Source of the DNA: Sulfurimonas sp. HSL1-2 | GTDB lineage: Bacteria > Campylobacterota > Campylobacteria > Campylobacterales > Sulfurimonadaceae | Length of the DNA stretch: 64,000 nt | Reading direction: 5' to 3' | Assembly (NCBI RefSeq): GCF_039645565.1 | Contig: NZ_CP147914.1 | Location: forward strand, 1,733,573 to 1,797,572 | Shown: piece after piece, positions 18,443-26,591 of the stretch | Position numbering within the stretch: position 1 is the stretch's first letter | Layout: every line of letters starts with the position of its first letter | The notes under the pieces: generated by a model | What the model was told of the DNA's origin: nothing | Databases searched by the model: none | Seen by the model: only the letters and a program-made list of their open reading frames with translations | Position numbers and translations under genes: made by a program

Positions 18443-19285
18443 TCAGTAGGCGTCAAAAAGCGCCTGGATGTGCGCGGCGTCATGGGTCGCGAGGTAGAGC
18501 GGCCGCCGCTGCCCGTGGCGGACGCGTTCGTCGAAGGTCTCCGTTTCCCGGCGGTAAAAAATACCCAGTGGAAACGGCCCAGTCTCCATCGCCCGCGTCA
18601 TCGCCGCGCCGAGATCGGACGCGTCATGGGAGGCGTCCAGTTCGTAAGTATGCTCTTTGAACCAGCCGAAGGTGTTGATCTTGTTGAAGGTCACGCAGGG
18701 CTGAAAGATGTCGACCAGGGCGTAACCGCGGTGCAGGAAGGCGGCTTTGAGGACGCTTTTGGCATGTTCGGGGTTCCCGATATTGACCCGGGAGACGAAC
18801 CCCGCCCGCAGCGCCAGCGCCACGGCCAGGGGGTTGAAGGGCTCGTTGCCGACCCCGTCGACCTGCACCTTCGTTTCCATCCCTCTCTGGCTCGTCGGCG
18901 ACGCCTGCCCCTTGGTCAGCCCGTAAATCATATTGTTATGGACGATGTGCACGATATCGACGTTGCGGCGGACGGCATGCAGGAAGTGGTTGCCCCCCTC
19001 CCCGTACATATCGCCGTCGCCCCCCTCGGCGACAACGGTCAGTTCGGGGTTGGCCGCCTTGACGGCCGTCGCGACGGGTACGGCACGCCCGTGCAGCACT
19101 CCGAACATATTGACGTCCACGTAATAGGGCGTCTTCGCCGCCTGTCCGATGCCTGAGACGATGACGACGCTCCGCCCTTCGGCGCCGAGGTCGTCCAGCA
19201 CCTTGCGGATCAGCGTGAGGATGCCGAAGTTCCCGCACCCCGGGCACCAGCCGATATCGACGTTTTCGCGTTCAAACGGTTTCAT
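18443..19285 (-). CDS. korB: 2-oxoacid:ferredoxin oxidoreductase beta subunit (KorB-like)
   Basis: 280 residues from MKPFERENVDIGWCPGCG, whose ATG overlaps the stop of the alpha gene; longer in-frame versions run into that gene. Cysteines C14 and C17 (WCPGCGN) and a late PCVTFN cysteine supply iron-sulfur ligands. GDGDMYGEGGNH is the thiamine diphosphate/magnesium motif. Two-subunit enzymes of this class interconvert 2-oxoglutarate or pyruvate and acyl-CoA plus CO2 with ferredoxin. Which 2-oxoacid is used here cannot be decided by eye. Confidence 0.88.
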   Translation of the reverse strand: MKPFERENVDIGWCPGCGNFGILTLIRKVLDDLGAEGRSVVIVSGIGQAAKTPYYVDVNMFGVLHGRAVPVATAVKAANPELTVVAEGGDGDMYGEGGNHFLHAVRRNVDIVHIVHNNMIYGLTKGQASPTSQRGMETKVQVDGVGNEPFNPLAVALALRAGFVSRVNIGNPEHAKSVLKAAFLHRGYALVDIFQPCVTFNKINTFGWFKEHTYELDASHDASDLGAAMTRAMETGPFPLGIFYRRETETFDERVRHGQRRPLYLATHDAAHIQALFDAY

Positions 19286-21858
19286 GAGAGCTCCTTTAGC
19301 ACGGCAGCGAGTTCCGCTGCCAGCTGATCGGCGAAATAGGCAAAGCCGTTGCTTTGCAGAATACGCCGGTCGGCCACAATGCCGTGCAGCGCCAGCTGCT
19401 CCGCAAAGGCGCCGTCGGCATTGTTTTCGACGACGACACGGTAGTCGTAGGTCTCCAGGAAGGACAGCTGTTCGGGGTTGAGCGGATGCATCCAGGCGAA
19501 GTGGACCTGGCAGGTCCGGTCGTCGCCCAGTCGTGCCAGGGCCTCGGCAATCGCTCCGCGGCTCGAGCCCCAGCCGATCACGGCGATGCTGCCTGCCCCG
19601 CGCACTTCCGGTGCCCACGCCTCGGCCCTTATGCCTTCGGCCTTGCGGGCCCGCTTGGCGACCATCGCCTCGCGGACACGGAAATCCTCGGTGATCTGCC
19701 CCCTTGCGTCATGCTCGTGCCCGTCACTGCAGACCAGCCCCTCGCCGCCGCCCGGGACGGCCCGGGGACTGACGCCCGAGGGGGTATCAACATAGCGGTT
19801 GTAGGTTTCGGCAGCCGGCACAATGTAGCGCCGCTGTGCGAATGCGGCGAAATCGACATCGCCCGTCATCGCCATCGTATCGGCGAGGTACTGGTCGCTG
19901 AGCACGATGACGGGCACCTGCCAGCGGTCGGCCAGCTCAAAGGCAAGGTGGCCCAGTTCGACGCATTCATGCAGTGAACCCGGGGCAAGCACGATCCGCG
20001 GGAAGGGGCCGTGCCCCGAATGCAGCGCCAGGTTCAGATCGCCCTGCTCGCTGCGGGTCGGCAGCCCCGTCGCCGGACCGGGCCGCTGCGCGAGATAGAC
20101 GACGGCGGGGGTCTCCGTGATGCCCGAGAGGCTGATCCCCTCGCCCATCAATGCAAACCCGCCCCCCGAGGTCGTCGTCAGCGCCCGCGCCCCGGCGTAC
20201 CACGCCCCCATCACAAGGTGGATCGAAGCGATCTCGTCCTCGCTCTGTTCCACGGCGATCTCAAAACGTTTGGACATCCCCGCCATAAAGTTCAGCACCC
20301 CCGTGGAGGGGGACATGGGGTAGGAGGCGACGAAGTTGCACCCCCCGGCGAGAAAGCCGAAGCCGCAGGCGGTCGTGCCGTCCATCAGGTGCAGGGCTGC
20401 GGCCCCTTCGGGATGGGAATGGGGCAATGGCGGCAGCGGAGGGTGCTGAAGGGTACGGCCCGCTTCGGCCCCGGCCTGCACCGCGGCGGCATTCCCCTCA
20501 TCCCCGGAAAACCGTGCCTGCACGACAGCCTTCAGGGTGTCGCTCTCAAGGCCGAGCATCCCGTAGACCAGCCCGGCGGCATAGGTGTTGGCGTAACGCG
20601 CGTCGCCCAGCCGCTGCGCCTCGCGCTGCATCGCAACGGCGATCGCGCCGGGCGCCTCCGCCGCAAAACGCTCATCGGTCAGCACGACCGTTTGCACGGT
20701 CAGGCGCGGCGCGGCATGGGTCAGGGCCAGGGCATCGAGCGCAATAAAGAGGTCCACCTCCCAGCAGGGGGCCTGCAGCGGGGCATCGGCGATACGGATA
20801 AGGGTCGTATTGCTCCCCCCGCGGACCCGGGACATGAACTCCTTGCTCGAATAGACGTAGTAGCCGCTTCGGACAAAGGCGTCACTGAGCAGCTTCTCAA
20901 GCGTATCGATCCCCATACCTGCCGCCCCGCCGATCAGTATGGAGAGACTCTGCGCAGTTCCGGGCGGGGTTGAGGCTGCCGACAGAGGTCCCAGCAGCGG
21001 CGGCAGGGAAGCGTCTGCGGCAAATGGCACCTCATACCGTCCTGCCGAAGGCAGTTTCGCATCCGTCTCCGGCGAAGGCGCAGGCCCGGATGCCGCCGCG
21101 GGAGCGGGTGTGGAGGTTGTTTGCACCTGGGGATAAGGCATGCTCTCGCCCCAGGTGATCTTGCCGCCGTAGTAGCCGAGCACGATTACCCCCGCGCCCG
21201 TCAGCAGGACGATCGCATGGTAGGCAATGCTTTCGGCCCGCCACGTGTAAACGATGCCCGGTTCTTCCATATAGAGCACGATCGCGACAACCCCGGCCAC
21301 CAGCATCGCTACGGAAAGAATGATCTTGACGGCGAAGGGGCGGCGCCAGATGCCGCCGTAATTGATCCGCCAGCTGATCAGCCCCGGTACCATCGCGACC
21401 GCCCCCATAACCGTCGCCGCCAGGAAGGTATAGAAAACGGCGGCGGCATAGAGCGCAGTCGGCACGGCGAAAAAGAGCAGGTCCATCAGCGTGGCAAAAA
21501 GGTGAAGGGCGATGGGGAAATGAACGGTCATAGGATGGGGATGGTAGCGGCGGTAAAGCGCCTGCCAGCGGCGGCGGCGTTCCTTTGCACTGTCCGGGGG
21601 AGCGGGCGGGTCGTCGTCGGCCTGCTGCCGCGGCTCCGCTTCCAGGGTGCCGACGACGCTGTAGCGTTCAAACACCTCCTCGCCGTGCGGGGCACCCTCG
21701 AGCATCGGGGTCAGGTCCCGACCTGCCTGGTGCATCCCCTGGTGGTTCCCCTCCGCCCACATCGGGCTCTCGGAAACGTCGTAGACCTTCCCTTTATAGG
21801 CAACATAGGCAGGTCTTCCTTCACGGCCGTCATACGCCGCGAGTTCACGCGAAGTCAT
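19282..21858 (-). CDS. korA: 2-oxoacid oxidoreductase alpha/gamma subunit fused to cytochrome-b5-like and DUF2231 membrane domains
   Basis: 858 residues from the ATG preceded by AAAGGAGGAGG. Residues 1-75 resemble a short cytochrome-b5-like heme domain: H43 in HQAGRDLT and H58 in PHGEEVFERY sit where b5 heme ligands occur (H39 is nearby). Residues about 105-240 form a DUF2231 domain (HPHPMTVHFPIALHLF) with four membrane helices, leaving both ends on the same side. From about 305 a gamma domain begins (IGGAAGMGIDTLEKLL), and from about 500 the alpha domain (GGCNFVASYPMSPSTG). Ordinary KorA proteins have about 550-600 residues, so about 300 are added. Confidence 0.88.
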   Translation of the reverse strand: MTSRELAAYDGREGRPAYVAYKGKVYDVSESPMWAEGNHQGMHQAGRDLTPMLEGAPHGEEVFERYSVVGTLEAEPRQQADDDPPAPPDSAKERRRRWQALYRRYHPHPMTVHFPIALHLFATLMDLLFFAVPTALYAAAVFYTFLAATVMGAVAMVPGLISWRINYGGIWRRPFAVKIILSVAMLVAGVVAIVLYMEEPGIVYTWRAESIAYHAIVLLTGAGVIVLGYYGGKITWGESMPYPQVQTTSTPAPAAASGPAPSPETDAKLPSAGRYEVPFAADASLPPLLGPLSAASTPPGTAQSLSILIGGAAGMGIDTLEKLLSDAFVRSGYYVYSSKEFMSRVRGGSNTTLIRIADAPLQAPCWEVDLFIALDALALTHAAPRLTVQTVVLTDERFAAEAPGAIAVAMQREAQRLGDARYANTYAAGLVYGMLGLESDTLKAVVQARFSGDEGNAAAVQAGAEAGRTLQHPPLPPLPHSHPEGAAALHLMDGTTACGFGFLAGGCNFVASYPMSPSTGVLNFMAGMSKRFEIAVEQSEDEIASIHLVMGAWYAGARALTTTSGGGFALMGEGISLSGITETPAVVYLAQRPGPATGLPTRSEQGDLNLALHSGHGPFPRIVLAPGSLHECVELGHLAFELADRWQVPVIVLSDQYLADTMAMTGDVDFAAFAQRRYIVPAAETYNRYVDTPSGVSPRAVPGGGEGLVCSDGHEHDARGQITEDFRVREAMVAKRARKAEGIRAEAWAPEVRGAGSIAVIGWGSSRGAIAEALARLGDDRTCQVHFAWMHPLNPEQLSFLETYDYRVVVENNADGAFAEQLALHGIVADRRILQSNGFAYFADQLAAELAAVLKELS

Positions 21859-21895
21859 GGCCTCCTCCTTTCTAAAAAGCGTTGTTGTGGAGGCC
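21859..21895 (-). promoter_or_regulatory. Hairpin able to sequester the korA ribosome-binding site
   Basis: On the minus strand GGCCTCC (21889-21895) can pair with GGAGGCC (21859-21865), the latter containing part of the Shine-Dalgarno and ending directly at the ATG. The stem is 7 base pairs with a 23-base loop. It could reduce translation of the fusion protein relative to sodB upstream, but a 7-bp stem can also arise by chance. Confidence 0.35.
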
Positions 21896-21906
21896 GTCAC
21901 GCCTGT

Positions 21907-22587
21907 TTACGTGGCGGTCGTTTCGTTTGCCTGCATCGTATCGACGTAGTCGCACACCTCGGTGTTGTCGTTGCACGGCTGGCTGTAGCCGGCGATGGGG
22001 TCGTTCTCCTCCGCGGCGAGGTTGTCGGAAACGAAGCGCCAGTTGATCAGCTGCCACCACTTCTCCAGGTACTCCGGCCGGGCGTTGCGGCGGTCGATGT
22101 AATAGGCGTGCTCCCAGACGTCGCAGACCAGCAGCGGCCGCCGTCCGTAGCGTACGGGCGTATCGGCGTTGGAGGTCGTCTCGATCACCAGGGTGTTCTC
22201 GGCGCTCAGTACGAGCCAGGTCCACCCCGACCCGAACAGCCCGGCCGCCGCGGCGAGGAAGGCACCCTTGAAGCCCTCCATCGAACCGAAGTCGCGCGCA
22301 ATCATCTCGGCGAGCTCCGCCGACGGCACCGTGGCACCTGCGGAGAGACCCAGCCAGTAGAAATCGTGGTTGAAGACCTGGGCGGCGTTGTTGAAGATGC
22401 CGCCCTCCGCGTCTCGGATGATATTGAGCAGCGGTGCCTCTTCGAAGGGGGTCCCCTCGATCAGGCCGTTCAGTTTGTTGACGTAGCCGGCATGGTGTTT
22501 CCCGTAATGGAAGGAGACCGTTTCGGCAGAGATGTTGGGTTCCAGCGCCGTCGCTTCGTACGGCAGTTTCATCAGTTCGAATGCCAT
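21907..22587 (-). CDS. sodB: Iron superoxide dismutase
   Basis: 226 residues. Metal ligands are visible: H in SFHYGKHH, H in NHDFYW, and D and H in LLVCDVWEHAYYID. The FNNAAQVFNHDFYW segment is typical of the Fe-type enzyme. A C-terminal tail of about 25 residues (after YSQPCNDN) is longer than usual. Good ribosome site (AAAGGAG). It precedes korA by 48 bases on the same strand, suggesting that the oxygen-sensitive oxidoreductase is co-expressed with oxygen defence. Confidence 0.95.
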   Translation of the reverse strand: MAFELMKLPYEATALEPNISAETVSFHYGKHHAGYVNKLNGLIEGTPFEEAPLLNIIRDAEGGIFNNAAQVFNHDFYWLGLSAGATVPSAELAEMIARDFGSMEGFKGAFLAAAAGLFGSGWTWLVLSAENTLVIETTSNADTPVRYGRRPLLVCDVWEHAYYIDRRNARPEYLEKWWQLINWRFVSDNLAAEENDPIAGYSQPCNDNTEVCDYVDTMQANETTAT

Positions 22588-22756
22588 GATATGCTCCTTT
22601 CTGTGAGCGTACTTTTATTATCATAACTTATCCAGGTAAAGGGATGAGAAGGAATTCGGGTTAGCGGCAGGATCAAGCCTGCCTTCAGAATAGCCACTGC
22701 AGCGCCAAACAGCCCGGCCAATTAGAGTATACTTCCGCCAAAAAAGTCTTCCCAGT

Positions 22757-23650
22757 GTGAAAAAGTTTCTCTCCCAGACCGACCGCGGCGTGCTCTTCAT
22801 GCTGCTCAGCGCCCTTATCTCCGCGCTCAACGGTGCCGTCGCGAAGCTGCTCGGCGACGACCTGAGCGCGCTGGAGATCGTCTTTTTCCGGAACCTCATC
22901 GGGGTCGTCATCATCCTCGTGATGCTGCGCCACACTCCGCCCGCGCTGCCCGGCGGCAAACTGCACCTGCTGCTGCTGCGCGGCTTTTTCGGCTTCAGTG
23001 CGATGATCCTCTTTTTCTATACGATCACCGTCATCCCCCTGGGCGAAGCGATCACGCTCAACAAGACCTCCCCGCTCTTCGTCTCCATTCTCGCTTTTTT
23101 CCTGATGAAGGAACACCTCAGCCGCTACGCTGTCGCGGCGCTCGTCATCGGCTTCACCGGGGTTCTCTTCATCTCCAAGCCGACGGGGATGCTGATGGGG
23201 TACGAGCACTTCCTCGGGCTGCTCGGCGGCTTCTTCGCCGCCTCCGCCTACGCGACCATCAAGACGATCCGCCACGTCTACGACACCCGCGTCATCGTCC
23301 TCTCTTTTATGGGGGTTGGCGCCCTCGCGCCGCTGGTGCTCTTCGCCCTCGCCCCCTTCGTAAACGCGCCCGACGCCCTTGCATTCCTCTTTCCTGCGTT
23401 CTTCTGGCCCACGTCGCCGAAGGTGTGGGCACTGATCGCATTCATGGCCCTTATCTCCACCCTCTCGCAGTGGCTGCTCACCAAGGCGTACAGTTTCAGC
23501 AAGGCAGGGATCATCGGGGCGGTGAGCTATACGAACATCCCCTTCGCCGTCGGTTTCGGCATCATGCTCGGCGACGGCTTCCCCGACGCCGCCGTCTGGC
23601 TGGGCATCGCCATGATCGTCGCGGCCGGACTTCTGGTCAAAAAAGGATAA
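22757..23650 (+). CDS. EamA/DMT-family transporter
   Basis: 297 residues with ten hydrophobic helices in two EamA repeats (first repeat from ALISALNGAVAKLLGDD, second from LGLLGGFFAASAYATIKT). The GTG start gives MKKFLSQTDRG; an ATG 14 codons later is an alternative, and neither has a good ribosome site. Exports or imports small metabolites; substrate unknown. Three bases upstream of the NDH-2 gene, likely one operon. Confidence 0.85.
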   Translation: MKKFLSQTDRGVLFMLLSALISALNGAVAKLLGDDLSALEIVFFRNLIGVVIILVMLRHTPPALPGGKLHLLLLRGFFGFSAMILFFYTITVIPLGEAITLNKTSPLFVSILAFFLMKEHLSRYAVAALVIGFTGVLFISKPTGMLMGYEHFLGLLGGFFAASAYATIKTIRHVYDTRVIVLSFMGVGALAPLVLFALAPFVNAPDALAFLFPAFFWPTSPKVWALIAFMALISTLSQWLLTKAYSFSKAGIIGAVSYTNIPFAVGFGIMLGDGFPDAAVWLGIAMIVAAGLLVKKG

Positions 23651-23653
23651 TTA

Positions 23654-24871
23654 ATGCAGCAAGAACACATCGTCATTCTCGGCGGCGGCTACGGCGGTCT
23701 CAGGGCCGTCGAGCATCTCGTCGGCGACCCGCGCTTCCGCATCACGCTGGTGGATCGCCACCCCTACCACTACCTGCAGACCGAAGCCTACGGCTACATC
23801 GCAGGGCGCTTCGACATTCACGACATCACCATAGACCTGGCAAACTGGTGCCGGGGTTTCGGCAGCCGTGTCCGCTTCGTGCAGGCCGAGATCACCGGCA
23901 TCGACCCGGAAGCGCGGACGGTCCTCCTCGAAGAAGAGCGCCTGGGATACGACAGCCTTATCATCGCGACCGGGGCGCGCACGAACTTCTTCGCATTCAT
24001 CAAGGGACTGCGGGAGAACAGCTACGGGGTCAAGAACCTCCAGCGCGCCTTCGCTTTCCGCCAGACCTTCGAACAGCTCGTCTACACCAAGGTCGAAGAG
24101 CCCCGTGACCCGGCGCCCGGCGAACTGCATATCGCCATCGGCGGGGCGGGGCTGAGCGGCGTCGAGATCGCCGCCGAGATGGCCGACGTCATCGAAAAAC
24201 ACCACAAAACCCTCGGTACCAACGCCAAAAAGATCCGGATCACCCTCATCGACGCGGCCCCGTCGATCCTGCCGGGGATGAGCGACTACATCGTCCGCAG
24301 CACGACGATGCGCCTGGAATCCCTCGGCATCCGGATCCTGACTAACGCCTTTATCGACAGGGTCGAAGACGGCATCATCCATCTCAAGGACGAGACGCGC
24401 CTCCCCTACTGTTTCATGATCTTTACCGGGGGGATCATCGCCAACACCCCCGCCTCCGAGCCGGCCCGCGAGACCAACCGGCTCGGCCAGATCCTCCCCG
24501 ACGCCTACCTGCGGCTCGCACCGCACATGAACGTCTATGCCGTCGGGGACTGCGTCGAACTCAGGGATACGGCGGGCAATCTCCTGCCGCCGACGGCCCA
24601 AACGGCGGAGAAAAGCGCCGAATACGTCGCGGACGCGATCAAAAAACGCCTCGAGGGCAGGCCCGTCGCCCCCTTCCATGCCAAGGTCGACGGGGTCTTC
24701 GTCGCCCTCGGCGGCCGCTATGCCGTCGGCGAACTCTTCGGCGTCATCCGGGTCAAAGGCTACACGGCCTACCTGCTCAAAAAACTCATCACCAAGGGGT
24801 ACTACCTCGGGCTGAAACTGCGGATCAACACCGGCTTCAAAAAGCGGAGCGCAGTGCACGAAATTAACTGA
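23654..24871 (+). CDS. ndh: Type II NADH dehydrogenase (NDH-2-like FAD oxidoreductase)
   Basis: 405 residues. FAD-binding GGGYGGL at the N-terminus, NADH-binding IGGAGLSGVEIAAEM near 167, and the C-terminal FAD motif VYAVGDCVE near 292. The C-terminal segment (about 350-400) has amphipathic helices suited to membrane attachment. Transfers electrons from NADH to quinone without pumping. A sulfide:quinone oxidoreductase is less likely because the conserved cysteines are lacking. Confidence 0.85.
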   Translation: MQQEHIVILGGGYGGLRAVEHLVGDPRFRITLVDRHPYHYLQTEAYGYIAGRFDIHDITIDLANWCRGFGSRVRFVQAEITGIDPEARTVLLEEERLGYDSLIIATGARTNFFAFIKGLRENSYGVKNLQRAFAFRQTFEQLVYTKVEEPRDPAPGELHIAIGGAGLSGVEIAAEMADVIEKHHKTLGTNAKKIRITLIDAAPSILPGMSDYIVRSTTMRLESLGIRILTNAFIDRVEDGIIHLKDETRLPYCFMIFTGGIIANTPASEPARETNRLGQILPDAYLRLAPHMNVYAVGDCVELRDTAGNLLPPTAQTAEKSAEYVADAIKKRLEGRPVAPFHAKVDGVFVALGGRYAVGELFGVIRVKGYTAYLLKKLITKGYYLGLKLRINTGFKKRSAVHEIN

Positions 24872-24928
24872 AAATTAATGCCTTTGTCCTACAATGGTTT
24901 CACTTAACCATTCACAGGAGTTCTCAGG

Positions 24929-25495
24929 ATGAAACCTTTCGCAAAAATGGCCCTTATCGCGGCCGCAGCCCTCGCCATCACTACCACCTCGGCTTCCGCA
25001 TGCAGCGGGCAGAGCGGCATGCAGGGAATGCACGGCAGCAGCGACAACAAAATGCACATTGCCCGCAAAGTCGTTGACGCCGTCAGCCAGACGGGGCTCA
25101 GTACCGCGCAGACCCAGGCCGTCACCGACGCCATCAACACCTTCAAGGCGAAGATGATGACGCGCAAAGCGGCCAAAACGTTCCCGATCGACGCCTTCGG
25201 CGACAGTGCCTTCGATGCCAAACAGTTCAAAGCGTTCCAGCAGAAGCAGTTTGATGCGAAGATGGACGCCATGACCGAACTCTTTAACAGCATCTACGCC
25301 ACCCTGACCCCGGAGCAGCGCCCCGTGTTCAAACGCGCCTTTACCGCCCCGATGGTCAAAAAGATGATCAGGCAGAACATGATCAAAGGCGGCATGAAGG
25401 GCGGCGGGATGAAGAACAGCGGTGCGAAGAACGGCGGCATGAAGAACAGCGGCATGAAATGCGGGGGGATGAAGTGCGGCGGCATGTCGCGCTGA
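24929..25495 (+). CDS. Spy/CpxP-like periplasmic protein with Met/Cys/Gly-repeat tail
   Basis: 188 residues after ACAGGAG. The signal peptide ends near ASA-C (about residue 24). The helical core has LTxxQ-like turns (LSTAQTQAV and LTPEQRPVFKRAF), the mark of Spy/CpxP chaperones. From about 150 the tail repeats GGMK, NSGMK and CGGMK units, giving closely spaced Met and two Cys, a plausible copper or other soft-metal site. Alone between NDH-2 and a convergent AraC gene. Metal binding is inferred. Confidence 0.75.
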   Translation: MKPFAKMALIAAAALAITTTSASACSGQSGMQGMHGSSDNKMHIARKVVDAVSQTGLSTAQTQAVTDAINTFKAKMMTRKAAKTFPIDAFGDSAFDAKQFKAFQQKQFDAKMDAMTELFNSIYATLTPEQRPVFKRAFTAPMVKKMIRQNMIKGGMKGGGMKNSGAKNGGMKNSGMKCGGMKCGGMSR

Positions 25496-25616
25496 CACAG
25501 GCCCTTTTCCCTTCAGCCGGAACGGGCCGACGGCCCGCCCGGACATCCTTCCCCACCCTAAGCAAAACCACCCCTTTCTCGCACACCTCCCTCTTTTTTA
25601 AAGCGGACAGATCCTC

Positions 25617-26492
25617 TCAGATCACACTGATGGGCAGGTAGAAGTCCAGGTCGAAACGTTCATCGCGTTCAAGAAAATGGTTCCGGCGGTAGACGACGTA
25701 GGGCGGAAGGGTCTTCGCCTCGAACCCGCTCTCCGGCAGCCACGTATGGTAGATGTGGCGGATCAGGTTCGGTACCTCGCCGTAGCGCCCCTGCATCGTA
25801 AAGCGTGCGCACAGCGACGGCGGGATGACGAAGCTGGAGACGCTACCCGTCACTTCGAACGTCTCGGGGATCTCGATGGCCGCGACGTAGGCGCATTCGT
25901 TCAGCGGCACGATCGAGGGGTTGTCGTGGTGGAGCCCGATCTGCCGGGCAGACTCCAGGCCGTGTTCGACCGCGTACGCATAGAGCCGCCGCCAGACGTC
26001 GGCAATGGAGCGGTTGTAGCCCCGGTGACGGATGTAGGCGACACGGATGGCGGGCATCTTGACAATCTCCGGTTTCAGCCCGGTAAAATCCGACGTTATC
26101 CGCGGCGCGTTGTCCGAGTAGCGGATGTTCTCCTTTGAAAAATCGAGGTAGCCCCCTTCGCGCCACTGCGTCGGGGTGAGGCTGTAGCGCTGCCTGAAGG
26201 CGCGGATAAACGCCGAATGCGTGCTGTAGCCGCACTGCTGCGCGATCGCCGACACCTTCTCTTTCTTGTTGACAATCAGCAGGTTGGCCGCCTTCTGCAG
26301 CCGGATGGACTGCAGGGTATCGTAGAAGTTCCGCCCCGTCACCTCCTTGAAGATCCGGTGGAAATGGTACACGCTCGTACGGTTGCGCTCTGCAAGCACC
26401 TCCAGGGTGATCGGCGAGTCGATATGGCGGTAGATGTAATACAGCGCATCATTGACCACGTGAGCGTGGTGGCGCAGCGTCTCTTTCTTCAT
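25617..26492 (-). CDS. AraC-family regulator with GyrI-like effector domain
   Basis: 291 residues. Residues 10-112 contain two helix-turn-helix units (ITLEVLAERNRTSVYHFHRI; VSAIAQQCGYSTHSAFIRAF). From about 135 a GyrI-like/SOUL-type ligand domain begins (VKMPAIRVAYIRHRGYNRSI). Same architecture as Rob/SoxS-like drug-responsive regulators. Transcribed divergently from the aminotransferase, with a TGCATA-N4-TATGCA palindrome between them. Confidence 0.9.
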   Translation of the reverse strand: MKKETLRHHAHVVNDALYYIYRHIDSPITLEVLAERNRTSVYHFHRIFKEVTGRNFYDTLQSIRLQKAANLLIVNKKEKVSAIAQQCGYSTHSAFIRAFRQRYSLTPTQWREGGYLDFSKENIRYSDNAPRITSDFTGLKPEIVKMPAIRVAYIRHRGYNRSIADVWRRLYAYAVEHGLESARQIGLHHDNPSIVPLNECAYVAAIEIPETFEVTGSVSSFVIPPSLCARFTMQGRYGEVPNLIRHIYHTWLPESGFEAKTLPPYVVYRRNHFLERDERFDLDFYLPISVI

Positions 26493-26512
26493 AAGACCAT
26501 TTTAGCAAGATC

Positions 26513-26528
26513 TGCATAGTTTTATGCA
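26513..26528. promoter_or_regulatory. Palindrome in the AraC/aminotransferase divergent region
   Basis: TGCATA, 4 bases, TATGCA. It lies 21 bases from the AraC start and 64 bases from the aminotransferase start. A second shorter inverted repeat GAAGA-N4-TCTTC follows at 26536-26549. Possible operator sites; no protein assignment can be made. Confidence 0.35.
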
Positions 26529-26591
26529 AGAAATATTGAAGAGATATCTTCGGAATCGGCGTATCATCGCGTTCATACAAAAGGATACAAA

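Noticed and set aside
22588-22756. Fur-box-like sequence GATAAGTTATGATAATAA upstream of sodB
   Set aside because: Too few matches to the 19-base consensus to call by eye.
25523-25537. CGGGCC-GAC-GGCCCG hairpin after the Spy-like gene as terminator
   Set aside because: Strong stem but no T-run on either side; left unassigned.
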